Below are positions 1 through 11,400 of a stretch of 64,000 nt of DNA, one piece after another (the stretch's first letter is position 1; every line of letters begins with the position of its first letter). Both the position numbers and the translations under genes were made by a program. The DNA lies in assembly GCA_023212695.1 (NCBI GenBank), contig JALCCG010000050.1:38160-102159 (forward strand), read 5' to 3'. Source of the DNA: Sporisorium sorghi. Lineage: Eukaryota; Basidiomycota; Ustilaginomycetes; Ustilaginales; Ustilaginaceae. The notes beneath the pieces were generated by a model. The model was not told where the DNA came from. It did no database searches and saw nothing but the letters and a program-made list of their open reading frames with translations.

Positions 1-74
1 CATCCATTCTCGCAACACTTCACCCCTCCTTACCAGCATCACCACCACCACCCCGCGACCCGCCCTGCCTCCCA

Positions 75-965
75 CTACGTCGGCTTCGTATTGCTACCGC
101 TGCTGCTCTTGGAAACGCCCACCTTGGCGTACGGATCGTCGCTCGTGCCGAAGATGGACTTTTTGAGCGTCTTGTTCTTGGTGGCCTTGCTGGCAAACTT
201 TTGCCACGAGGCGGCTTTGGCCTGTTGGAGCTGCGACTTGTGCTCGCGGCGCACGAGCTTTTTCTCGTTGCGGTGCTTGCGGAGTGCGCGTTCGTCTAGC
301 GGTGCGGAGGGCGCCGAAGGGGCCGGAGCAGGAGGAGGTGGGTATGTGTTTGTAGGTGGTGGTGGTGGAGGAGGGTATGTGTTGGTAGAAGGTGGAGGGG
401 GAGGTGGTGTTGATGATGACGAGGGTGGTGGCGGAGGAGGGTGTGGATGAGATGTTGTCGGCGGTGCTGGTGGTGGCGGCGGGAGGGGTGCGGTTGATGG
501 CGGTGGCGGCGGTGGTGATGCAGCAGCAGCAGCGTCGGCTGACACCCCGTCGCCCGCAGTGCTCGACCTCACATGCTCCTCCTTGACCACCTCTGAATTG
601 CCATACCCCGTATAGCGCACCCTGTACCTCCCTCCTCCCTTCACACCCTCTACCACGGCGGGGTAGAACCACCCATCGGCCGAGTACCGCGCCTCCACGC
701 GCTGGCCTACCCGGAACGCCCCTGTCCCCACAGCCGTATCCTTCCCCTTTCCGCCATTACTGCCCGAGCCCCCTGTATACGAGACCGGTGCATCGTGTGA
801 AGTCTCGGCTGGGGGAGATGGCTCAACAAGCGAGCGCGTGAGCCGGATCAGATTCTCGAGCTCCGACTTGAGCTGCACCAAATCGGCGTTGGAGGGATCC
901 TTGCTAAGCGCGGTGCTGACTTGGTCGAGCTGCAGCGTGTACAGCTCTAGTTCGCTCGAGTCCAT
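75..965 (-). CDS. SPF30: Tudor-domain splicing factor, SPF30/SMNDC1 type (296 aa)
   Basis: In the family this protein binds symmetrically dimethylated arginines of Sm proteins and helps the tri-snRNP join the spliceosome in the nucleus. An N-terminal helical segment (about residues 1-48) is followed by one Tudor domain (about 84-133). The Tudor domain carries the usual aromatic residues (Y94, W99, Y101, Y118, Y121). A long proline/serine linker (about 148-222) follows. The basic C-terminal tail is lysine and arginine rich and ends in the SIFGTSDDPYAKVG-type segment typical of SPF30 proteins. The start is the first ATG after the divergent promoter. The proline linker is longer than in animal homologues and is encoded by CCT/CCA runs. 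The family call is firm; the exact role is by homology. Confidence 0.85.
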   Translation of the reverse strand: MDSSELELYTLQLDQVSTALSKDPSNADLVQLKSELENLIRLTRSLVEPSPPAETSHDAPVSYTGGSGSNGGKGKDTAVGTGAFRVGQRVEARYSADGWFYPAVVEGVKGGGRYRVRYTGYGNSEVVKEEHVRSSTAGDGVSADAAAAASPPPPPPSTAPLPPPPPAPPTTSHPHPPPPPPSSSSTPPPPPPSTNTYPPPPPPPTNTYPPPPAPAPSAPSAPLDERALRKHRNEKKLVRREHKSQLQQAKAASWQKFASKATKNKTLKKSIFGTSDDPYAKVGVSKSSSGSNTKPT

Positions 966-1469
966 CGCTGTTGTGTTCCGCTGAGCACGCTGTCGTGCCG
1001 CGATGAGATGGGGTTGATGAGGGGCGGCGATGAGAGATATATCGATGCCAAGATGCGTTCAGGGTCCCTCGGAGCAACGCTGCAAGGCGGGAATTTCTTC
1101 CACTTCGAGGTGGTTGACGGTCTAACACATCGCAAAATATCGCGCGCCGGTTACCGCTGCTTTGGCGAATCGCTCGGTGATGGTGAGAGGGTGGTGGTGG
1201 TGGTGACCTCGAACAGCCTTTCAACTTGTTGCCGGTGCGTCTAGCCCCCGCAAACAGGTGGTGGTTGAAAGGTCGATCTTGTGCGGCTACTTGGCCCATT
1301 GTGGCATCAAGCTCGATTCTTTTCCTTGTCCCCTCCTCCCCATGACCCTGGATCGTCGCCCCTCACCCTCCCGCACCATCATCGAGCACCGTCATTACCA
1401 CCACCACCACCACCACCACCGTCCATCTCTGCACCACATCGCAAGCTACCCCTCCTCCTCTTTCCCAGC
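966..1469. promoter_or_regulatory. Divergent intergenic region between SPF30 and the hydrolase
   Basis: About 500 bases lie between two start codons that point away from each other, so both promoters must be here. The half nearest the hydrolase is C-rich and holds a (CAC) run near 1399-1422. The hydrolase reading frame stays open upstream to 1281 but contains no ATG there, so that part is probably 5' leader. I see no RNA gene. Confidence 0.5.
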
Positions 1470-2432
1470 ATGTCGGCCTCGTCGACGCAATTCTTCACGC
1501 TCCCGGACGGCTCCGGATGCCGGATGGCGTACCGCATCTACACGCCTTCTTCGTCCACCGCGCTCTCCCGCCCACCTCTGTTCCTGATCAACGGCCTCTC
1601 GGCAGTCATGGCGGATTGGACACCCCTGTTCGAGTCCCTGGGAGCAACGCGTACAGTCGTGATCTCGGACCACCGGGGCATCGGCGAGTCTACCGTCGCG
1701 GACAAGTGGTCGCAAGACCTTACGCTTGAGACGATGGGCTTGGACGTTGTGCATCTCGCGCACCATCTGAACTACACCACGACGGTGGACGTGTTGGGAT
1801 TCTCGATGGGCGGGCACATCGTGCAAGCGCTCCTCTCGTCCGCCGAGATCGCACGGGTGGACAAGGACGGGCATGTGGAGCTGGATGGCAAAGTGAAAGT
1901 GCGGCGTGCGGTGCTGAGCGCGACCATGACGAAGCTCCCCCGCGGCGAGGCAGATCTCAACGCGCTCAACGACCAAGCCGCCCAGATCCAGGACAGGCAG
2001 AAACGCAACGATTACGTGACGCAACAAATGATGCTCCTGCAGTACCACCCCGCCGCCCTCGGCCCAGGTAAGGCAATGCAGAAGCAGTTTGAACACAGAC
2101 TCAACGTCGCACGCACAACCACGCGCCCAGCGAGCATCATAGCCCTGCAGTTCCTCGCTATCCAACAGGCCGACTTGCGCAAACACCTCCACCGCATCCC
2201 CGCGACGCTACAGGTCATGGTCATTCATGGCAAGAGGGACCAGATGGTGCGCTACGACGAAAGCGAGCGTATTTTGGAAGGCATCAAGCACGCTCGCAGG
2301 CTGGCTACGCCGAGTGATGAGTTCGGCCACTTCTGGTACGACTACTTTGACATTCAGTTCTGGACACGCAGCATTGCGGAGTTCTTGGACCATGGCAGGG
2401 TTGCTGGGCAGCCGAGCGAGTCGAAGCTCTAG
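1470..2432 (+). CDS. Alpha/beta-hydrolase fold protein (320 aa)
   Basis: This is a soluble serine hydrolase of the alpha/beta-hydrolase_1 family. The nucleophile elbow GFSMGG gives Ser112. An HGKRD segment supplies the likely acid Asp257, and FGHFW supplies His287, so the triad is complete and in the family order. The oxyanion-hole region NGLSAVMADW is at about 41-50. The substrate cannot be told from sequence; relatives include epoxide hydrolases, esterases and C-C hydrolases. ATG 1470 is the first ATG in a frame that is open from 1281. No signal peptide is seen. The gene ends close to the convergent fimbrin gene, with 142 bases between the stop codons. Confidence 0.8.
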   Translation: MSASSTQFFTLPDGSGCRMAYRIYTPSSSTALSRPPLFLINGLSAVMADWTPLFESLGATRTVVISDHRGIGESTVADKWSQDLTLETMGLDVVHLAHHLNYTTTVDVLGFSMGGHIVQALLSSAEIARVDKDGHVELDGKVKVRRAVLSATMTKLPRGEADLNALNDQAAQIQDRQKRNDYVTQQMMLLQYHPAALGPGKAMQKQFEHRLNVARTTTRPASIIALQFLAIQQADLRKHLHRIPATLQVMVIHGKRDQMVRYDESERILEGIKHARRLATPSDEFGHFWYDYFDIQFWTRSIAEFLDHGRVAGQPSESKL

Positions 2433-2574
2433 AGCTCGGTCAACGGTCACCACCACCACCATCAGCAGCAGCAGTAATACAACGGATGTTTTTTTATTTA
2501 TTACAATCTCTCCTCGTACAGCTCTGCCAAAGTATGGTCTTACATTCGCTTGGTATCCTCCTCCTGACCTCCTA

Positions 2575-4498
2575 CTAAGACTGGATAGCCATCAACGAGC
2601 CGACAAACGTCAGGATGAGCCTCTGTCGCAGCTCGATAATGTCTTCCGGCACCAAAAAGATGAGTGCGCCCAACTTCCTCGCGATGCTGATGGCCAGCTT
2701 GGCGTTCATCTTGCTCTCGTCCTCGGTTCTGCCCTGGTTGACCAGGCTGTAGTCCACGATGCCAGGGCGAAGCGCATTGAGCAAGTCGAGGAAGAAGATG
2801 GCCGTCTTGAGCTGTGGATCCTTGAACGAGCGGATCTGGGTCGACTTGCCGCTCGACTTGACCAGGTTGTTGGCCCACGCGACCATGTCTGCGTCGCTGA
2901 CGCCACGGCCTCCCTTGGAGAGCGAGGACAGGGTCTTGGTGATGTTGAGTCGCATCAGCTGCCACACGAGACCCAGGGTGAGCGTCTTGGTGCCGTCGAC
3001 GATATCGGCGCCCTGGATGCCGACAATGTGCATGTTGGACGCCTTGGCGAGGTCGACGGCGTAGTTTGTGTTTTCCACCGCCTTGAAACGCGACAGCTCC
3101 TGACCCTCTTTGGGCTTGCTCACCCGACGCCAGGTGACCGAGCCGGGGATGACCTTGTCGAACGCTTGCAAGATGACGGTGCCGTCCTTGAGATCCTCGA
3201 ACAAGTTGTAGACACCCGGCTCGACATCGAGACTGTTGAGCCAGAGGGTGAAGACACGCGCCTCGCGCTCGCCTTCGGCATCGAAATCCTCAATCTCGAC
3301 GGGAGGCGCCTCCTCCAACGGCTCGAGACAGGGCCAGGTGTTGAAGAGATGCGCGACAAAGGCCAGGTTGAGCTTAGGGTTACCCGCCACCATGGAACCA
3401 GGCGTCAAGTACTTGCGACAGCCGATGGCATCTGCACGCTGCAGCACCATCTCGGCACGCTGCACGACGTCGTTCTGCTGCAAGGGAGCGCGGTCGCACT
3501 GGTCGGGCTTGAGCTGGTTGAGCAAGACCGTGTAGTTTTCACCATCCGAAACATCCTTGCTGAAGTTGGCGACGCGACGGTGCCAGTTGGCGGCCTTGAG
3601 GTGGTAGTTGACCCAGCGGAGCAAGATCTGATCCGGTGGGAGGCGCAAGAATTCTTCGAGGGTCTCGCCTTCGTCCAAGAGACGGTAGAGCTCTGGATGG
3701 TTCTTCAGATCGATCTTGCTGAGCAGACCACGTCGAATGATTTGCCAGACCAAGCCCAAGATGAGATGCTCCTTGCCGTCGATGATGTCCTGCGGGCCAA
3801 TGTTGACAACACTGCAACCGATGGCCTTGGCGGAGGTGATGACGATGTTGTTGTTCTCGGTCATCTGGAAGGCGTTGGGAGCTTTGCCGCCCTTGCCAAA
3901 GTTGAGGACACGCTCGTCGATGGTGTCGGCGACCGAGTCGTTGATGAGCTTGCAGAGCACGAGACCGTCTCGGCACTCATCGAAGAGCTGGAAGGTGTCG
4001 GTGGGGATGGGCAGCCGCTCGCCGATGTGAACATCTCCGGCGAGGTTGGAATTGATGTGACGGGTGAACTCGGTGCGTTCATCCTCGTTGATGGTGTGCT
4101 GGGTGGAAGAGGTGGCGCCTTTGACAAACACCTTGCCCTTGGTGACGACACCAGCGGAAGCGTTGCGGCCGGCGCGGATTTTTGCGAGGAGATCGACGTA
4201 GTCATCGAGCTCGACTCGACCGGATGCATCCAAGTCGACCTCCTTGAGCGTTTCGCGGACCTGGTCGTAGGTGGCATCGCCTTGATCTTGGACGGCCTTG
4301 ATAACGTCTTGCTTTGGAATGCTGCCCTTTTCTTCGACATCGAGGGTGCGGAAGCGAGAGATGAGGCCCATCATTTCCTCTTGAGAGCTGTTGTCAGAGG
4401 TGGAGAGAATCGTCAGCATTATTTTGGGGCATTGACCAGGAGATGGGTTGTGTGACTTACAATTGAGGATATTTCCTCTGAAGCTTGATTGCCTCCAT
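2575..4498 (-). CDS. SAC6: Fimbrin/plastin actin-bundling protein, two exons (616 aa)
   Basis: Fimbrin crosslinks actin filaments in endocytic patches, cables and the cytokinetic ring. The exons are complement 4461-4498 and 2575-4387. The 73-base intron (4388-4460) has a GTAAGT donor, a CTGAC branch-like site and a CAACAG acceptor. Splicing gives the N-terminus MEAIKLQRKYPQFSQEE, which matches the conserved start of fungal fimbrins. The ATG at 4419, which opens the unspliced frame, lies inside the intron. An EF-hand region (about residues 12-80, with a DLDASGRVELDD loop) is followed by four calponin-homology domains in two actin-binding cassettes. Total length is normal for the family. Identification is secure; the intron is predicted from splice signals and protein fit. 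Confidence 0.93.
4388..4460 (-). other. Intron 1 of the fimbrin gene
   Basis: The minus strand reads GTAAGT at the donor (4460-4455), GCTGAC near the 3' end and CAACAG at the acceptor. Removing it joins codon TT|C (Phe) and restores the conserved fimbrin N-terminus. It contains an in-frame ATG (4419-4417) that would mislead start prediction. Confidence 0.88.
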
Positions 4499-5048
4499 GT
4501 TGAGCCGATGTCCTGCGAGGTTTTACGGGATGGCCTTGCGTTTCAGAAGCGAGTGTGGAAGAGATCGAAAGGAAGAAACCTGTAACCGACCGTGTATCGA
4601 GCTTTGATGGTAGGTGGATGGAGGAGGAGGAGGAGGAGGGGAAAGTGTTGGATGGATGCTATCCGTGATTACAGCCTTGGACGTGCGTTTGGCTTTCTCG
4701 CCCCTTTGTGAGTCGATTTGTCGACTCTGGCTCGCCATGTGCTGCCTTCTTGGCCCGAGCTCAAGTGGAGTTGACTCGCCAAAAAGGCGGTGTTGGCTTG
4801 AAATCGAGAGGGCTCAGCTTTTTTGCTTCTCCGCACTTGGCAAACGATCTTTGCCTGTCATCGTCATGGATTTTTTATAATTATTATTATTATTTATTAT
4901 TTTTTCGCAAGATGTTACGCCGGCTCTCCTGCAGCTTTACAAAGAATCGAAAGCTCACGTGCCGAGGCCTTCAACCGACACCTCTTTCGCACTTTCGATA
5001 CTTTCGATCCTTCCGACGCCCACTCGATCAACACATTCCATCACAGCC
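4499..5048. promoter_or_regulatory. Divergent promoter region, fimbrin / prefoldin 2
   Basis: The 550 bases hold a GGA-repeat stretch (about 4618-4638) and an A+T-rich stretch with TTATTATTATTATT (about 4876-4906). The A+T stretch may be nucleosome-poor promoter DNA for the prefoldin gene. No supported gene lies here. The short frames that run through it are low complexity. Confidence 0.45.
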
Positions 5049-5628
5049 ATGTCATCAGCAGCAACACAAAAAGCCGCGCCCGCAGCAGGGCAGAAGCGTC
5101 AACTGTCCGAGCAAGGTAGGTCACTTTTGCGCACCCCATTTCCAGCTCGCACGAACCTTCGAGACAAGGCGATGTGGTACACGACACTGACGCTGCCTTT
5201 CTTTCCATTCTTCCTTCCACACCAACAGAAGCAGCTCAGATCTACCAGAGCAGACGATCAGAACTTCAAGGCATCGCTGCCAAGATCGGCGAGCTCGAGG
5301 GCGAGGCTGACGAGCACAAGTGAGTCCTCCCTCTGTGCACTCTGTAGTAGAGGCAGTTGAGCTGACCACGAACCCTCCTTCTAACCCACTCATCCACTTG
5401 CTCGGCAGACTGGTAATCGACACCCTCAGCGAAGCATCCAAAGCAGACCCAGACCGCAAGTGCTTCCGTCTGATCGGAGGCGTGCTCGTCGAACGCACTG
5501 TCAAGGAGGTGCTTCCTGCGTTGCAGACCAATCTTGAAGGCCTCAAGCAGATCCTCGAAACATTGCTCAAGCAGTACAAGCAGAAGGAGACCGAGTTGCA
5601 AGAGTTCCAGCGCGAGTATGCTAGCTAG
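5049..5628 (+). CDS. GIM4: Prefoldin subunit 2, three exons (125 aa)
   Basis: This is a beta-type subunit of the hexameric prefoldin co-chaperone, which hands nascent actin and tubulin to CCT. The exons are 5049-5115, 5229-5319 and 5409-5628, with introns of 113 and 89 bases (donors GTAGGT and GTGAGT, acceptors AACAG and GGCAG). The joined frame is 378 nt. It has the family signature GGVLVERTVKEVLPAL in the last exon, flanked by the two expected coiled-coil helices. The length equals that of yeast and human PFD2. The last exon alone is open only from 5320, so single-exon prediction would lose the N-terminal helix. Confidence 0.92.
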
Positions 5629-5871
5629 GCTCTTCTTCACGCTTATAGCGACTTCAAAAGTGTCTCGTGTCGGCTGAGCTGCAGCTCAACAGATCCCATG
5701 TACTTGTACCCTGTCTTCTCATAGCAAATCCACAGCATTGCGCTCAACGAGTGTCTCAGTTGCCGTCTCACTTGGCAAGCTCGTCTGAGCATCGCAGCCA
5801 GCATACATCTGAGGTCTATCTTGAGAGCATTTGGGATTCAGAGGGCGTAACGTTAGAGGAGCAAAGAGCTT

Positions 5872-6490
5872 TCACGCAGTGTCGATAACCCTGAAGCCCT
5901 TGACCTGTTATCATCCCGTCCAGAAACGCAAGCACACGTTGACTGTCAGCGTCAGATCCACAATTCGCACATCTCTGTACACCAGTGCACCTGAAATTGT
6001 ATGATTGGGGCGAGAGTAGGGGCGGAAACGTACCTTGGCATCGGCGAGCAACGAGTGGTACTTGTTGGCGAGGTCGCTGCACGCCTGGTAGTGGTTGACG
6101 CCCTCGGCCTTGTGGCACTTTTGCAGTTCTTCGCGCACGATCCTTGCCTCCATGGTGCGCACCCACGACTCGCGGATCTTTTCCTCTCGTTGCGAGAGCG
6201 TCTCTGTTCGGGCGTTGCAGCAGAGGTGTAGTGGGTTGCGGTGCGGTGCGATCGTCGAGTGTAAGTGTGCGTGCGATCGTGCGGTCAGGCATGTTGTTGT
6301 CGTAGCATGCATGCGTAGTCATCCAGGTGGATCGTGATGCAGTGAATCGAGCGCATCGATAGAGTGTGGCGGATGAGAGCATAAGGGCAGAAGCAAGACA
6401 AGGGTGTCAGTAACCATATCCTAAGCCGCTCGGCCTTTTCCCCAGTCAGAACTTACCTCGCATCTCTTCTGCGCTAGGAAGCTTGTCCAT
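5872..6490 (-). CDS. Small accessory subunit of mitochondrial complex I, three exons (78 aa)
   Basis: The exons are complement 6457-6490, 6034-6203 and 5872-5904. Introns are 253 bases (GTAAGT..AACAG) and 130 bases (GTACGT..AACAG). The product runs MDKLPSAEEMRETLSQREEK, then a core with ESWVRTMEARIVREELQKC, then a 13-residue spacing segment ending in a second Cys, and ends VKGFRVIDTA. The core with two cysteines flanking HKAEGVNHYQA matches the fungal 12-kDa NADH:ubiquinone oxidoreductase subunit related to PDSW/NDUFB10. It would sit on the intermembrane-space side of the membrane arm. The core exon is clear. The tiny first and last exons rest on splice signals, frame closure and similarity at the C-terminus. 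Confidence 0.78.
6204..6456 (-). other. Intron 1 of the complex I subunit gene
   Basis: The donor G|GTAAGT is at 6456 and the acceptor CGAACAG|AG ends at 6204. At 253 bases it is the longest intron seen in the window. It is open in one frame, which creates a spurious longer reading frame continuous with exon 2. Confidence 0.7.
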
Positions 6491-7897
<1,407 letters not shown>

Positions 7898-8419
7898 TGC
7901 GGCGATTGAGGAGGGCTGGAAGGTTGCATTCGATCCAGGGCTTTTGAGCGGTGGTCTGATCAAGAGCTGGAGGACGGACTGAACGGCATCAGCGAGCCAG
8001 TCCATTGTATCACTACGAACGCAGCACTGCCTTGTCAATCACAGCAACACTTGCACCCGAGCATCCCGAGCTGTTGCAGCGCACCCCATCGTCGCTGCTG
8101 CACTCTGCCTCGTGTACACTAACGCTTCACCCATCCATCACAGCACACCATGCACCAAAACATCCAAAGCCGGACGACGAGTGATGACAGCCCCAGGTGA
8201 CGAGCCACTTGCCCACTCGCAGTTCACACCCACTCATCGCACCCACCGATCACCACTGCACACAAAGCCATCGAGATCAACAGACAGCAACGTCCGAATC
8301 ACCAGTCGCACCACATCCTCACACACACACCACCATCAAGACGAGTAAAATACATTCCGACCGTCGGCATCACCAGTGAAAACGTCCCATGTGAGAGATC
8401 GAAAACCAAAAGAGCGTTT
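7898..8419. other. Convergent intergenic region, TRM8 3' end / membrane protein 3' end
   Basis: Two genes end toward each other here. The sequence is rich in CA and CACC runs (about 8190-8345) and has no supported gene. It should contain both 3' UTRs; poly(A) signals are not distinct. Confidence 0.4.
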
Positions 8420-11400
8420 CTAGTACCACTTCTGCGGAGCGAGCGCCATCAACCGATTGAACGCCCCATCCCTGCCTTGCACATCGTCCACTTCAAAAGT
8501 CTGACCGTTCTTCAAGCGCATCCTCAGCCCTCCCTCGGTCTTGTCGAGACGCACGACCTTCTCGAGCCGCGCGTCGAGCGTGATTCTGCACGCTTTAGTG
8601 AGCTCCTCGTTCAGCCTCACCTTTTCTCCGTCCTTCCCGATCGCGCGGAACACAACACGCGAAGGCAGCACGACCAGGTGCCCAACCTCGCCGTCGTACC
8701 TCGCCCAGTGCGCGCCGTCGAGCACGTCCTTGGCATGCTGCAGCTCCTGCGCCGACACGCGGTGGTCGAACGACGTCGGCGACACCTCCACGCCTACTCG
8801 GACGCGGTTGACGAGGCGCTCGCCACCAGCCGCCCTGCGGCGCATGGTCACCATCGCGTGCTGCGCATCGGTCGGCACGTCGTACAGCAGCACATCGACG
8901 GGGTTGACCCGCTTCAGCCCCGCAGGTGCCCACTCCGGCTGGTGCAGCACGAGCGGCAGCCATGCGAACAGCGCCAGCCCCACCAACAGGCCGGGCAGCG
9001 ACAGCACCGCTCCGCTCCCGACCTGCGAAGCACCCACAGCGAGCGCGAGGAGCAGCCCGCTCAACCGCAGCAGAGCGCGCGGCGATCGGCGCAGCCACAG
9101 GTTGCGCAGGCGCTCGTGCGTGCTCGCTGACCCGAGCACCACAGGCGCCACCTTGCGATACGCCTCCTCGATCCCCTGCTCTGCATCCTTCGACGAACCC
9201 TGCGTCGCAACAAGCAGCGCCAGCCCCGCCAGAAGCACCACCGCAAGCCGGCCTTTCTTCCACCCGTACGCGTAGGCCCCACACACCCCCGCCGACACCG
9301 CGGGCTGCTCCCAGCTCGCAACGCGCAGCACCCAACGCGCACACGAAGCGTACACCGAGTCACTCCCCAGCGTCAACGACGATGTGCCCTCAACAGCAGG
9401 CGCGCGCTCGTCCGAGTACACCAGCGTCGCGCTGTCGTCCGTGTACGCCGACAGGAACGTGGTCGCGTACGCCACGAGGAACGCCGGCAGCGAGTCCCAG
9501 TCCTCTCGCTTAGGCCACTCGTTGACGCCGGCGTGCACGTTGTCGAGCACCTCGAGCGACTCGACGCTCTGAATATCTTTGCCGAAGCTCGACAGGAAGC
9601 GGATGATGTCGAGATCGTCCTGACCGAGCGTCTGGCCGTCAGCAGCCGCTGCAGCATCGCCGACCATCGCAGCCTGCTTGGCCTGCAGCTTCATAGGCGG
9701 CAACACGAGGTGACCGCGCTGCCTCTGCTCGTGCTCAAGCAGCTCCTCCTCCTCCTCATCCCCGACCTCCTCAACCGCACCAAAGCCCCTGGACGCCGAC
9801 AAGTCAAACGAAACCTCCTTCTTCGGCGACATCACCCCATCCCCCTCAGGCACGCGCTTCCGCAACACGCTCTTAAACACCCCCGTCGACGCCACACTGC
9901 TCGGAGACAGCGGCACCGCCATGCCGTCATCCGACGACCCGCCCACCTTAGCAAAGCTCGAGCCGTTCGACGCATTGCTGTGGCTGTCGATCGAGCCCTC
10001 GCTCGACAGGCTGCGATTCGAAAAACGCCTCTGCTCGGACACGGGCACAGCGAGCGAGCTGGCCATGTTGGCAAAGCTGGGCATCGAGTCGGTGATGCGG
10101 GTTCGGCCGCTCCTGCTCTTGCGCGAGGTTCGTCGGCCGTTGGACGAGGTGTTGCTCAGCATCGAGGGGGTGTGCGAGCTGACGCTGCCGTTGAATCGTG
10201 CGCGAGTCTTGGTGCGCGCAAGGTGCGGATCCAGCGTCGCCGAGGCGCCGGCGGCGGAAGAAGACACCTTGGTCAAGCCAGGAGTCGCGACGCGGTGCCT
10301 CCTCTGCCCAAACGAGTTGAGCGACGAGACGCCGTCCGCCGAGGACTCGGAAGCGATCGAGTTGGGCGCCACACTGAGCGTCGGCGACAAGGGCGCAATC
10401 GAAGCGCTGTCGATCGACACTACCGTGGGAGCGGACGAATCGACAGACGGCGACGGCTGCATCGCCGGCGCCTGCGCCACAAACGACGCAGACCCTTCAA
10501 CCGGCGAAGTGGGCGGTGCCTCGGCAGGAACACCAGCAGCCCACTGCGTCATGTCCTCTGCCACAATGCTAGGCAATCCCGCGCGCGGCGTCATCACAAC
10601 AGGCGTCTGTGGAACAGACTCGGTGATCTTGCCCACCTCCTCCGAGCTGCTGTTGGGCTGGCTCGGCGGCGAGCCGTGGCTGCGAGAACCAGACGAGGTG
10701 GAGCCCGAAACAGAATGCTTCTTCTTGATCGAAAAGGCCTTCTTGAAAGTCCTCGGGCTGATGAGCTGCGCCCTCGCCTTGCGGATCATCTCCTCCTTCT
10801 CCCTGGGCAGACTCGAGATGTCAAGCTGCGAAAGAGGACGACCGTCGGGCGTGAAGCGCTGCGAGGCGTTCAGACCCTCGCCATAGTCCACAAGCGAGAG
10901 CACATCCGCCTCGAGACGCTGGAAGACAGGCTGAGGAGGCAGCTGCTCTTCCTGCGGAGTCAGGGACGAGGCCATGCTGATGGAAGGCATCGAAGCGATT
11001 TCCTCGTGGTCGTCAGGGTACACGCTGCACTCGGTGTCGCTCTCGTCGGTGTCGTGGTCCATTTCGAATCCAGCGAGGAAGGCGGGACGACCAGAGTGGG
11101 ACTGGTCCTGCCAGCCGTCGTTGGAGAGAGGAGGCGTGCAGATGATCGCAGGGTCCAAGTCGACGGAACTGGCCCACGAGTGGCGACGCGAGTTCAACGA
11201 GTACGTGTCGGCAATCGAAGGCGGACCGCTGGTCTCGGGGTTGAGGAGAGCCGGCAGAGGAGCAGCCAGAAGCTCTGAAGGGCCAGGGGCGCGACCGGAC
11301 GAGGCAGAACCCGTAGAAGAGCGCTTGTCAAAGTTGATGAGGAGCGAGGCGGAAAAGTCGTCGCCGGGGAGCGAGAGTGGGAGAGGCGAGGGGCTGCGAA

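Noticed and set aside
1281..1469. Upstream extension of the hydrolase
   Set aside because: Opens with GTG and has no ATG; the first ATG is 1470, with a full hydrolase fold after it.
2227..4455. 742-codon plus frame opposite fimbrin
   Set aside because: It is the mirror of the fimbrin gene. Its product has no domain, while the minus strand gives a complete fimbrin.
9533..11278. 581-codon plus frame opposite the 1246-aa gene
   Set aside because: Arg/Gly-rich product without domains; an antisense shadow in GC-rich DNA.
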